A DNA stretch of 27,168 bases, taken from the NCBI GenBank assembly GCA_964428745.1, contig CAYRYZ010000020.1, positions 1-27,168 of the forward strand, written 5' to 3'. This document shows positions 15,532-23,936 of the stretch, in pieces. The stretch comes from GCA-002713455 sp964428745 (GTDB taxonomy: Bacteria > Fidelibacterota > Marinisomatia > Marinisomatales > TCS55). Positions within the stretch are counted from its first letter, which is position 1. The number at the start of each line of letters is the position of its first letter. The translations under genes were made by a program, and so were the position numbers. The notes under the pieces were generated by a model. That model saw only the letters and a list, made by a program, of their open reading frames with translations. It searched no databases and was not told the origin of the DNA.

Positions 15532-18248
15532 TAATGTGCCTCATACCAAGATTTTCCATACCCACTGTCAACAACTATGGGGACACTTATGGGAAGAGAT
15601 TTCTCCATTTCTTCAACAACCATTGATTGAAGTATTTCAATTTCACTTTTAGGAACTTCAAAAACTAATTCATCATGAACTTGCAAAATCATTTTTGTCA
15701 CCATTTTATCAGATTCTAATTTATGTTGAATAGCAATCATAGCTAGTTTAATCATTTCTGCATTGGTTCCTTGAATAGGCATATTTATAGCCATCCTCTT
15801 TGCTGCTTCACGATGAAGATGGTTGCTGCTATCAATATCCCATACTGGCCTTCTACGTCCGAGCATTGTTTCAACAAATTGATTTTTACGAACTTCTTCA
15901 AGTGTTATATCAATATAATCTTTAATTCCTGAATACATTTCAAAGTAGGTTTGAATAATTGATTTCGCTTCCTTTACCGGAATCCCTAATTCTTGACTCA
16001 TTCTAAATGGGCCTGCTCCATAAAGTAATCCAAAATTAACTATTTTTGCAGTTCGTCTCATATCAGGAAGAACATCTTTCATAGATACACCAAATACTAA
16101 TGCAGCAGTTCTTTTATGGACATCTTCTCCTTTATTAAATGCATCAAGCAAAGCTTTATCCTGGCTTAAATGTGCCATAATTCTTAATTCGATTTGAGAG
16201 TAATCAGCTGATAAAATCAATTTTTCAGGATCATTGCTTTTAAATGCTTTACGAATCTTTTTCCCTTCTTCTGTTCGAATTGGTATATTTTGAAAGTTGG
16301 GATTACTTGATGATAAACGACCTGTTGCAGCTATAGTTTGATTAAATGTAGAATGAACTCGTTTGGTTGTATTATTGATTAATGTTGGAAAAGCATCAAT
16401 ATATGTATTTTTTAATTTATTTAATTTTCGATATTCCAAAACTAATTCAGGTATAATATGCTCATTCTTCAATCTCTCTAATACATTTTCAGCAGTAGAA
16501 CGTTTCTTTACCAAAGGCAAACCTATTACATCAAATAAAATTGTTGCCAATTGTTGTGTAGAATTAATATTGAATTCAGTTCCTGCTTCATTATTTATTT
16601 TGCTTTTAAGCTGATCAATTATTTTGCCAAGATCTGTGGACATTTTTCCTAACATTTTTGCATCAATATATATCCCATTAAATTCCATCTCTAGAAGAAC
16701 GGACAACAAAGGAATTTCAACTCTCGTAAAAAAGGTATATAAATCCTCTTCTTTTAATTCTTTAATTAAAATGTCTGTAAGCTGTAAAGCCACATCTGAG
16801 TCCTCTGCCGCATAAAAGGTAATTTTATCCAGCTCTATATCCGCCATGGAGATTTGTTGCCGACCTTTACCTATTAAGTCTTCGATAGGAACCATGCGAT
16901 AATTCAATTTCTCAAGACTTAAGGTCTCCAATTTTAGATTCCTAGATTCAGGTTTTAGTAGATGAGCAGCAATCATAGTATCGAATTTTATTCCTTTTAC
17001 ATCAATGCCATGACGCTTAAGAATTAATCCATCAAATTTTATATTTTGTCCTGTTTTTGGAATTTTCTCATTTTCCATAATCGGTTTAATAATATCTAAA
17101 ACAATCGATAATTGGTCATCAAACAGATCTGAAACTTTCTCTTTGAAATGAATAGGCAAATAAACACCTGTATTTTTTCTATTAGAAAATGACAATCCTA
17201 CAATATCACAGTTCATAGTTTCTAATGAGGTTGTCTCAAGATCAAATGACAACCAAGAACCTTCTTCAATTGACTCTACAAAAGATTTTATTTCTTCAAT
17301 TATTGTAAGAGATTTATAATTTTTTTCAGGTCTTTTTTCAATTGAAGGCGTTTCACCTTTTAATGCTCTTAATTGACTTTGAAGTCCTTGAAACTCTAAT
17401 TCCTGAAAAAGTGAATCCAGTTCATTAATATTAAAGCCATCCGTTAACATATCATTAAAGCTTGTGTCTATTTTCATTTCAGTATCAATAGTAACTAATT
17501 CTTTGCTTAACAAAGCTTCATCATGACAATTTTGTAAACCTTCTCGCGCACGTTTATTCTTTACTTCATCAGCATGGTCTAAAGCTGATTCGAGTGATCC
17601 ATATTCATCAATTAGCTTGACGGCAGTTTTTTCACCAACCCCTCTCACTCCTGGAATGTTATCAGATGAATCTCCCATAAGACCTAATAAATCAATAATT
17701 TTTTCAGGTGGTACACCCCATTTTTCTTTTACTCCTACTTTATCGTACACTTTAATATCAGCTTGTCTTCCAGATGGTGCATATAGAAAAATATTGTCAT
17801 TCACTAATTGCATAAAATCTTTGTCACCACTGACTATGTATGAATCCAATTCATTCAAATCAGCTTGCTTAACTAACGTGCCTATAATGTCATCTGCCTC
17901 AAATCCAGGTTTTTCAATAGTAGGGATTCTCATTGCACTTAATAATTTCCACAGGTAGGGCAATTGATCTTGCATTTCTTCAGGCATCTTCTCTCGAGTT
18001 GCCTTATAATCCGGATATTTCTTATGGCGAAAAGTTTTTTTCGATGAATCGCTTGCTGCTACGAGATAATCAGGTTTTTCTTTACGTAACAACTTTAGTA
18101 CTTGATTAGTAAAGCCAAAAAGTGCTGATGTGTGCATACCTTTGCTATTAATTAATGGATTACGTATCATCGCAAAATGAGCACGATAAAAAATAGCATA
18201 TACATCGATTAAGAATAATCGTTTTCGCTTAGATAAATTATCTCCCAT
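15531..18248 (-). CDS. polA: DNA polymerase I
   Basis: A full-length 905-residue family A polymerase for Okazaki-fragment processing and repair. The 5'-3' exonuclease domain spans about 1-290 (FEADDIIG, GDKDFMQL, LMGDSSDNIPG). The 3'-5' proofreading domain keeps its acidic residues: Asp336/Glu338 in FDLETT, Asp406 in GQNIKFD, and Tyr479/Asp483 in YAAEDSD. The polymerase domain has motif A DYSQIELR (Asp682), motif B RRTAKIVNFGLLYG (Lys735, Phe739, Tyr743) and motif C LQVHDELVF (Asp859). All three activities should be intact. It starts with ATG, 56 bases after the receptor gene on the same strand, and its stop overlaps the ABC ATPase start by one base. Confidence 0.98.
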   Translation of the reverse strand: MGDNLSKRKRLFLIDVYAIFYRAHFAMIRNPLINSKGMHTSALFGFTNQVLKLLRKEKPDYLVAASDSSKKTFRHKKYPDYKATREKMPEEMQDQLPYLWKLLSAMRIPTIEKPGFEADDIIGTLVKQADLNELDSYIVSGDKDFMQLVNDNIFLYAPSGRQADIKVYDKVGVKEKWGVPPEKIIDLLGLMGDSSDNIPGVRGVGEKTAVKLIDEYGSLESALDHADEVKNKRAREGLQNCHDEALLSKELVTIDTEMKIDTSFNDMLTDGFNINELDSLFQELEFQGLQSQLRALKGETPSIEKRPEKNYKSLTIIEEIKSFVESIEEGSWLSFDLETTSLETMNCDIVGLSFSNRKNTGVYLPIHFKEKVSDLFDDQLSIVLDIIKPIMENEKIPKTGQNIKFDGLILKRHGIDVKGIKFDTMIAAHLLKPESRNLKLETLSLEKLNYRMVPIEDLIGKGRQQISMADIELDKITFYAAEDSDVALQLTDILIKELKEEDLYTFFTRVEIPLLSVLLEMEFNGIYIDAKMLGKMSTDLGKIIDQLKSKINNEAGTEFNINSTQQLATILFDVIGLPLVKKRSTAENVLERLKNEHIIPELVLEYRKLNKLKNTYIDAFPTLINNTTKRVHSTFNQTIAATGRLSSSNPNFQNIPIRTEEGKKIRKAFKSNDPEKLILSADYSQIELRIMAHLSQDKALLDAFNKGEDVHKRTAALVFGVSMKDVLPDMRRTAKIVNFGLLYGAGPFRMSQELGIPVKEAKSIIQTYFEMYSGIKDYIDITLEEVRKNQFVETMLGRRRPVWDIDSSNHLHREAAKRMAINMPIQGTNAEMIKLAMIAIQHKLESDKMVTKMILQVHDELVFEVPKSEIEILQSMVVEEMEKSLPISVPIVVDSGYGKSWYEAH

Positions 18249-18271
18249 AGAAGTGTCAATTTAATTGAAAT

Positions 18272-18290
18272 AGGTTATTAGATATAACCT
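18272..18290. other. Perfect inverted repeat between TonB receptor and polA
   Basis: AGGTTAT (18272-18278) and ATAACCT (18284-18290) form a perfect 7-base stem with a 5-base loop in the short gap after the receptor stop. On the minus strand only a loose ATTT follows, so it is at best a weak terminator or 3'-end stabilising hairpin separating the riboswitch-controlled receptor from polA. On the plus strand it is followed by TAAGTC and T6, but no plus-strand gene ends here. Confidence 0.35.
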
Positions 18291-18304
18291 TAAGTCTTTT
18301 TTGA

Positions 18305-20599
18305 TTAAAAAGAATATGAAATACTTAAAAATGCATTCCTTGTGGATCCAGGCCAGTAATAGGCATGATAACCATCATAGTCATATCCGTACCCATAAGT
18401 TGAATATAGTTTATCAAATAAATTATTAATTTTTAACATCACGTCTAACTCATTCCATTTATATTGAGCACCAATATTCCAAATTCCATAAGAGTCAATT
18501 TTCCCAGCTTCAGTATTATATTTATCGATATACATCTGTCCAACACGACGCCAATGTAAAAAAAGCAAACCCGAATTAATTGGTCGATAATGCAGAAAAA
18601 AATTAAATAATGATTCAGGCACATTAGGTAGGCTCTTACCATTTGAAAAATAGTTCATAACCATAGCCCCATTTGCAGATGTACTCCATCTCGTATTTAA
18701 TATAAACCCGGTTTCCCATTCAAACCCCATATGAGCAGTGGAATCTGCCGAATAATATTCGTATTCACCTTCTTGGTTTATATCTATATTTTTTAATTGT
18801 TCATTTAAGTATTGAATATTATAGCCATTAAGTCGAACATGACCCGTCCCTAAAGTGAAATCCATACCCCATTCTAAATTAGTTATGACTTCTGCAGCAG
18901 CCATAACTGGCGCACTCCATACATCATCTGCCTGAATAATTTGATTATCTGCAGGCTCTTTTTGTGATTTACCCCAATTAACAAATACATGCATAGAATC
19001 ACCTATTGCCCAAACCATTCCTAATCGTGGATTAAAAAAATCCCAATCTGCTGAAAGGCTATGGCCAGAAGCATGCCCAATTGTTTTCTGATTTAAAGTC
19101 CAATGATGTTTTTGGCTTTGGAAATCTGCAGTTAGTGTAAATGGTTGATTCTGAGGATGCCATAAAAAATGTGTAAAAGAAGTAATCGAGTTCTTTTTAG
19201 CCAAATATTGGTAATATCTGTACCAGTCCTCTCCCAAAGTTGAGTAAAGTGTAGGATTAGAAAAATTTGTTACTTCTCCAAAATGATCACCTGTATAAAA
19301 ACGCATTTCAACACCAATATCTACTCGAAGTTGATCACTTGTCCAAGTAAATGTTGGCACTAAACCATAATAATTATTTTTTATCCACTTTCTACGAAGA
19401 AGATCCGTTAACATATTTTGTTCTTGCAAATCAGTATATTGATTATTTCCATCTAAATTATAGGAATAATAATTCTGACCTGATTTAGCTATCTCATAAT
19501 ATCCTTTTCCAATTACAAGATAGCTTACATTCCTTAGAAAAATATTTTTTGTTAGCTTGCCATAAGTATTAACCGAATAAACTTGTTGCAAGAAATCATC
19601 TGTATAGGCTTTACTCCCCAATCGGCGTTTAGCTCGATCTTCAATATCATTCATATGAATACCGTCCCATGACAATTGCGTATTTTCATGACCAATTAAA
19701 GCTCTAAATTGGTTAGTAAACCTTGCACCAAGGTGCTCTAAACCAAAAAACATTCCATTTTGTTTTGAGCTATGATTATTGCGGTATCCATCTGATGATA
19801 TATTTGACACTCTTAGAGTCATATTCAAATTTTCACCTAAGTCTTTACCTGAACGATAACGAGTGCGATATCTCTTTGTTTTCCATTCACCAGAACCAAT
19901 TGAAAGGTCAATTTCTCTTTTATCACTAGCGATTTGAGAATTCACATTGATGCTTCCTCCAAATGCAGAAGATCCATAGAGGCTATTTCCAATTCCTCGT
20001 TGGATTTGAACATTTTGAGCATCCGCTAGTATATCGCCATGATCAACCCAATAAACTTGATGACTTTCATTATCATTTAAAGGAACACCATCAAGCATCA
20101 CACTTATTCGACTCTGATCAAAACCTCTTATAGATAAATATGAATAGCCAGTACCATTTCCACTCTCGCTGTAAGACCAAATACCTGGCTCAGTCGAAAG
20201 GACCATTGGAGCATCTTCAGCAGAGTATCTTGTCTCAATTTCTTTTGCTGATAAATTGGAAAATGAAACAGGTGTAACACCTAAAACAGCTCGAGAAGCG
20301 CTCACATTTATTTCATCGCCTTCAAGTACTGTGGGTGTCATCAATACAACCATATTTGATTTCAGTAAAGTATTTATTGTTTCATAACCAATATAAGAGA
20401 ATGAAACTTCTATTCCTTCATCAGCTAATAGAGAAAATTCACCTGATTTATTTGAGGTTGCTCCACCTAATTCAGAAACAATATTGACACCAAAAAGCGG
20501 TGATTGAGATTCTCTATCTATAACAATACCCATGATTTCGGCATCTTGGGCATTAATCAGGTTAAAAAATAGTAGGCTATAAAAGCATAATTTTTTCAT
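18305..20599 (-). CDS. TonB-dependent outer-membrane receptor, TPP-riboswitch controlled (thiamin or precursor uptake)
   Basis: A 764-residue receptor. It has a signal peptide (1-17, ending INAQ) and a carboxypeptidase-regulatory-like N-terminal domain (about 20-95, MGIVIDRESQSPLFGVNI). A plug domain follows (about 105-225; SIRGFDQSRISVMLDGVPLND, then QNVQIQRGIGNSLYGSSAFGG), then a 22-strand-type barrel ending in the aromatic FLSISYSF expected for outer-membrane insertion. It starts with ATG 10-11 bases after AGGA, which lies in the closing helix of a TPP riboswitch. Riboswitch control is strong evidence that the ligand is thiamin, a thiamin phosphate or a pyrimidine/thiazole precursor, as described for TPP-regulated receptors in Bacteroidetes. 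No thiamin biosynthesis gene is in the window. Confidence 0.95.
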   Translation of the reverse strand: MKKLCFYSLLFFNLINAQDAEIMGIVIDRESQSPLFGVNIVSELGGATSNKSGEFSLLADEGIEVSFSYIGYETINTLLKSNMVVLMTPTVLEGDEINVSASRAVLGVTPVSFSNLSAKEIETRYSAEDAPMVLSTEPGIWSYSESGNGTGYSYLSIRGFDQSRISVMLDGVPLNDNESHQVYWVDHGDILADAQNVQIQRGIGNSLYGSSAFGGSINVNSQIASDKREIDLSIGSGEWKTKRYRTRYRSGKDLGENLNMTLRVSNISSDGYRNNHSSKQNGMFFGLEHLGARFTNQFRALIGHENTQLSWDGIHMNDIEDRAKRRLGSKAYTDDFLQQVYSVNTYGKLTKNIFLRNVSYLVIGKGYYEIAKSGQNYYSYNLDGNNQYTDLQEQNMLTDLLRRKWIKNNYYGLVPTFTWTSDQLRVDIGVEMRFYTGDHFGEVTNFSNPTLYSTLGEDWYRYYQYLAKKNSITSFTHFLWHPQNQPFTLTADFQSQKHHWTLNQKTIGHASGHSLSADWDFFNPRLGMVWAIGDSMHVFVNWGKSQKEPADNQIIQADDVWSAPVMAAAEVITNLEWGMDFTLGTGHVRLNGYNIQYLNEQLKNIDINQEGEYEYYSADSTAHMGFEWETGFILNTRWSTSANGAMVMNYFSNGKSLPNVPESLFNFFLHYRPINSGLLFLHWRRVGQMYIDKYNTEAGKIDSYGIWNIGAQYKWNELDVMLKINNLFDKLYSTYGYGYDYDGYHAYYWPGSTRNAFLSISYSF

Positions 20600-20608
20600 A
20601 TTTTAGAA

Positions 20609-20695
20609 TTTCCTACGCTGGTATTATCCAGATCAGGTACACGGGTATACTCTCAGCTGAATGGTTCTGGATCAAACAGCACCCCAAGTAAAGAA
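20609..20695 (-). promoter_or_regulatory. TPP (thiamin pyrophosphate) riboswitch
   Basis: Read on the minus strand, the element has the THI-box core in order: CUUGGGGUGCU (20688-20678), GCUGAGA (20657-20651), ACCUGAUCUGGAUAAUACC (20637-20619) and AGCGUAGGAAA (20619-20609). The closing helix pairs UUUAC (20692-20688) with GUAGG (20616-20612). That 3' strand contains the AGGA ribosome-binding site (20614-20611) of the receptor gene, whose ATG is at 20599. There is no separate expression platform, so ligand-bound aptamer should block translation directly. It belongs to the receptor, not to the divergent OPT gene. Confidence 0.97.
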
Positions 20696-20801
20696 AAAAA
20701 TTAACTTGGTTGACCTATTCAAGTCAAATATTGTTATCTATGACACTTGTATATTTCAATTAATTAAACATATTTTTCCGCGTAATTAATTAGGTAATAA
20801 A
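20696..20801. promoter_or_regulatory. Divergent promoter region of the riboswitch/receptor and OPT transporter genes
   Basis: About 105 AT-rich bases separate the riboswitch from the OPT start, and promoters for both directions must lie here. An inverted repeat TTGAC (20710-20714), eight bases, GTCAA (20723-20727) gives a TTGAC-type -35 box on each strand; on the minus strand a poor -10 (TTAATT, 20704-20699) follows at 17 bases. A weak TTAGG ribosome-binding site precedes the OPT ATG. The exact start points cannot be fixed from sequence. Confidence 0.4.
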
Positions 20802-22667
20802 ATGTCCAATCAACAACTTCCAGAAATAACAGTTAAAGCCATTCTACTTGGTGTCTTCTTATCTATGCTTTTAGCAGGAGCGAATGCTTATCTTGGACTA
20901 TTTGCAGGAATGACTGTTTCTGCCTCAATACCAGCGGCAGTCATATCAATGGGTGTATTATCATTATTTAAAAAATCAAATATCCTAGAAAACAATATTG
21001 TTCAAACAGCAGCTTCAGCGGGTGAATCTTTAGCTGCCGGTGTGATTTTTACTATCCCTGCACTGGTACTCCTTGGGTACTGGGAAACATTTGATTATGT
21101 TGAAATTGCAAAAATAGCTGCTATAGGGGGAGTAATAGGTGTCCTTTTTACTGTACCACTTCGGAGAGCACTAATTATAAATGCTAAACTAAAATACCCG
21201 GAAGGTATAGCTACAGCAGAAATTTTGCGCGCTGGTGATGAGGCTAAAAAAGGAACAGAAGATGATGGAGCCGGTGGATTAAAAACAATAGGCTTGACAA
21301 GTTTATTTGGTGGACTTATGAAATTATTTCAAGGAGGACTTGGCGCTTGGCATTCTGAAATGGCAGGAGCATTTTCAATGGGTAAATCAATTTTTGGTTT
21401 AGGTACTGATATTTCTCCTGCTTTGATTTCAGTTGGCTATATTGTTGGTCGTAATATCGGAATTCTAGTTTTTGCTGGAGGATTAATTTCTTGGGCTATT
21501 GCCATACCTATCTATTCGGCAATGGTCGGGTTTGAAGGAAATGCCCTTGATTCAGCTTGGGATATTTGGAACTCTAAAATTCGATATCTTGGAGTAGGTG
21601 CAATGGTAGTTGGTGGAGTTTGGTCACTTATAAAATTATTTAAACCTCTAGTAGAAGGAGTCAGTGCAAGTCTGACTGCTTTAAAAAATCAATCTTCTAA
21701 TATAGAAACGCCTAAAGAAGAACAGGACATGCCTATTAATTATGTTGGGATTGGACTCATCGCACTTTTAGTCCCTGTCTTTTTATTGTACTTGGATATT
21801 ATTAACTCTATTGGATTGGCAGCTCTATTAACTATTGTAATGATGGTTTTTGGTTTCCTTTTTTCCGCTGTAGCAGCTTATATGGCTGGTGTAGTTGGAT
21901 CCTCTAATAATCCTATTTCAGGTGTAACTATAGCCACTATACTATTTACTTCTTTGTTATTATTGGGAATTCTTGGTACAGGATCTGGAGTTGGAGCAGC
22001 CAGTGCTATTATGGTTGGAGCTGTCGTATGCTGTGCTGCAGCTATTGGCGGAGATAACTTACAAGATTTAAAGTCAGGCCATATCCTAGGTGCTACACCA
22101 TGGAAGCAGCAAATAATGCAAATTGTTGGTGTCCTTGCCTCAGCTGTTGTTTTAGGCCTTGTACTCGATATATTGCATACTGCATATACGATTGGATCCC
22201 CAACATTATCCGCACCTCAAGCCACACTCATGAAGTCAGTTGCTGATGGTGTTTTCACAGGAAAACTACCATGGCCATTTGTCTATATTGGTGGCATTAT
22301 AGCAGTTATTCTTATCATTCTAGATCTTATGCAAGAAAAGAAAGGCTCAGATTTTAGGATACCTGTATTAGCAGTGGCAGTTGGAATCTACCTTCCTATA
22401 ACCCTAACGGTTCCGATATTTATTGGTGGTATGGTAAATCATTATGGGAAGAAAGCTGGTGGCAGTAATGCATCTGAAAAACGTGGGTTACTCATGTCTT
22501 CAGGATTTATTACGGGAGAAGCTCTTATGGGAATTCTAGTAGCTGTTCCTATCTTTTTAACCAGTCAGAAAGATTGGTGGCCTCAACTATCAGGGATTAG
22601 TTTGTTAGGCCCAATATTATTTCTTGGAATGATTTATTGGCTTTATAAATCTGTGTCAAAAAAATAA
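20802..22667 (+). CDS. OPT family oligopeptide transporter
   Basis: A 621-residue polytopic membrane protein of the OPT family, whose members move oligopeptides (and, in some branches, metal chelates) across the inner membrane with protons. The N-terminus (ITVKAILLGVFLSMLLAGANAYLGLFAGMTVSASIPAAV) and the internal segment GGDNLQDLKSGHILGATPWKQQ are typical of bacterial OPT proteins. Many hydrophobic segments (about 14-16) cover the length. The start is ATG. It stands divergent from the riboswitch and is not controlled by it, since the aptamer is on the other strand. Adenosine deaminase starts four bases after its stop, implying one transcript. Confidence 0.95.
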   Translation: MSNQQLPEITVKAILLGVFLSMLLAGANAYLGLFAGMTVSASIPAAVISMGVLSLFKKSNILENNIVQTAASAGESLAAGVIFTIPALVLLGYWETFDYVEIAKIAAIGGVIGVLFTVPLRRALIINAKLKYPEGIATAEILRAGDEAKKGTEDDGAGGLKTIGLTSLFGGLMKLFQGGLGAWHSEMAGAFSMGKSIFGLGTDISPALISVGYIVGRNIGILVFAGGLISWAIAIPIYSAMVGFEGNALDSAWDIWNSKIRYLGVGAMVVGGVWSLIKLFKPLVEGVSASLTALKNQSSNIETPKEEQDMPINYVGIGLIALLVPVFLLYLDIINSIGLAALLTIVMMVFGFLFSAVAAYMAGVVGSSNNPISGVTIATILFTSLLLLGILGTGSGVGAASAIMVGAVVCCAAAIGGDNLQDLKSGHILGATPWKQQIMQIVGVLASAVVLGLVLDILHTAYTIGSPTLSAPQATLMKSVADGVFTGKLPWPFVYIGGIIAVILIILDLMQEKKGSDFRIPVLAVAVGIYLPITLTVPIFIGGMVNHYGKKAGGSNASEKRGLLMSSGFITGEALMGILVAVPIFLTSQKDWWPQLSGISLLGPILFLGMIYWLYKSVSKK

Positions 22668-22671
22668 TATC

Positions 22672-23739
22672 TTGAGAATTACTGATAAGCTATTAAAAAA
22701 GCTTCCAAAGGTTGAATTGCATTGCCATCTGGATGGATCTCTTCGTGTAGATTCAATATTAGATATTGCTCAAAAGAATAATATAGAATTACCTACTTCG
22801 AATAAAGTTAAACTCAATAAACTATTATCTATCGGCAATAAAAGAGTTACACTGGAAGAATATATTGCACGCTTTGACATTACATTAAGCGTAATGCAAA
22901 CTCCATCAGCACTTAGTCGAATTTCTTATGAACTCATTGAAGATGTGTCTAAGGAAAATGTTAGATATATTGAAGTGAGATATTCCCCCATACTCCATAC
23001 AATGAAGGGCATGACTTTGGAAAACGCAATAATTTCAGTTCGCAGTGGATTAGAAAAGGGATATAAAGACTTTGGAGTTAAATCAGGGATCATTATTTGT
23101 GGAATTCGACATATTTCACCAGAAGCTTCTTTAAAGCTAGCAGACCTATGTGTAAAATTTAAAAATAAGGGTGTAGTAGGATTCGATTTAGCTGGTGCTG
23201 AAGAAAACTTTCCTGCTAAAGATCATCGAGAAGCCTTTTACATGATATTAAATAACAATGTCAATGCAACAATCCATGCAGGGGAAGCATTTGGACCTTC
23301 ATCTATACATCAAGCTATACATCATTGCGGTGCCCATAGGATAGGTCATGGAACACGCTTAAAAGAAGATCAAAACCTTTTGAATTATGTAAATGATCAT
23401 AGAATAACAATGGAAATATGCCTAACATCAAATTGGCATACTCATTCTGTTAGATCATTAAAACAACATCCCTTTAGATACTATTATGACAGAGGGATTC
23501 GAGTTACTTTAAATACTGATAATAGACTTATCTCAAACACCTCACTTACAAAAGAATTTGGTTTAGCTCGAGATCTCTTTGATTTTAAATTATATGATTT
23601 TAGGGAAATAACTATTGTAGCAATGAAATCTTCTTTCTTACCACATTTAGAACGAAAATTAATGATTAAAAATATTGCTCAAGAGTTTGAAAATAATTTT
23701 GGAATATTGCCCGAATATGTGGAATACCGTCAGAATTAA
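22672..23739 (+). CDS. add: Adenosine deaminase
   Basis: A 355-residue zinc hydrolase converting adenosine to inosine. Zinc ligands and catalytic residues are present: His17/His19 (ELHCHLDGS), His202 and Glu205 (HAGEAFG), His226 (RIGHGTRL) and Asp283. The usual TDD is TDN here (LNTDNRLISNTS); I recall this variant from actinobacterial-type adenosine deaminases, so it marks a subfamily rather than a defect. The start is TTG at 22672: an in-frame stop at 22630 lies upstream, the only other near-start codons are ATT or ATC, and the family N-terminus follows at once. No clear ribosome-binding site, so translation probably depends on coupling with the OPT gene. The stop overlaps the converging gene. 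Confidence 0.94.
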   Translation: MRITDKLLKKLPKVELHCHLDGSLRVDSILDIAQKNNIELPTSNKVKLNKLLSIGNKRVTLEEYIARFDITLSVMQTPSALSRISYELIEDVSKENVRYIEVRYSPILHTMKGMTLENAIISVRSGLEKGYKDFGVKSGIIICGIRHISPEASLKLADLCVKFKNKGVVGFDLAGAEENFPAKDHREAFYMILNNNVNATIHAGEAFGPSSIHQAIHHCGAHRIGHGTRLKEDQNLLNYVNDHRITMEICLTSNWHTHSVRSLKQHPFRYYYDRGIRVTLNTDNRLISNTSLTKEFGLARDLFDFKLYDFREITIVAMKSSFLPHLERKLMIKNIAQEFENNFGILPEYVEYRQN

Positions 23740-23936
23740 TTCTTCATCTTTACCTTAGCTTTTTTAACAATATTTTTTGTCCAACGTTTTACTGGCGGAA
23801 AAACACTACCTAACAACAATAATCCAGGAATACCAAACATCCATCCTTGAAAGATCGGAATCAGCCCACCAACAAAACCAATTATTATGAGTATAATTCC
23901 TAATACAACCTTTAGAATATTGAGTATTGATTTCAT
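23736..23936 (-). CDS. Small PGPGW-type transmembrane protein
   Basis: A 66-residue protein with two hydrophobic segments (about 8-26 and 33-47) joined by a short loop containing GWMFGIPGLLLLGS, which resembles the PGPGW family of small membrane proteins, and a basic C-terminal tail (KRWTKNIVKKAKVKMKN). Function unknown. The ATG overlaps the propeller-gene stop as ATGA (23933-23936), so it is translationally coupled to that gene. Its 3' end overlaps the add stop by four bases, tail to tail. Confidence 0.8.
   Translation of the reverse strand: MKSILNILKVVLGIILIIIGFVGGLIPIFQGWMFGIPGLLLLGSVFPPVKRWTKNIVKKAKVKMKN

Noticed and set aside
20802..22667. OPT transporter as a TPP-riboswitch-controlled thiamin transporter
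   Set aside because: The aptamer is on the opposite strand and feeds directly into the receptor ATG; nothing resembling a THI box lies on the plus strand.
22672..23739. TDN in adenosine deaminase as a loss-of-function change
   Set aside because: The zinc-binding Asp283 is kept, and TDN followed by RL is, as I recall, a normal variant of actinobacterial-type adenosine deaminases.
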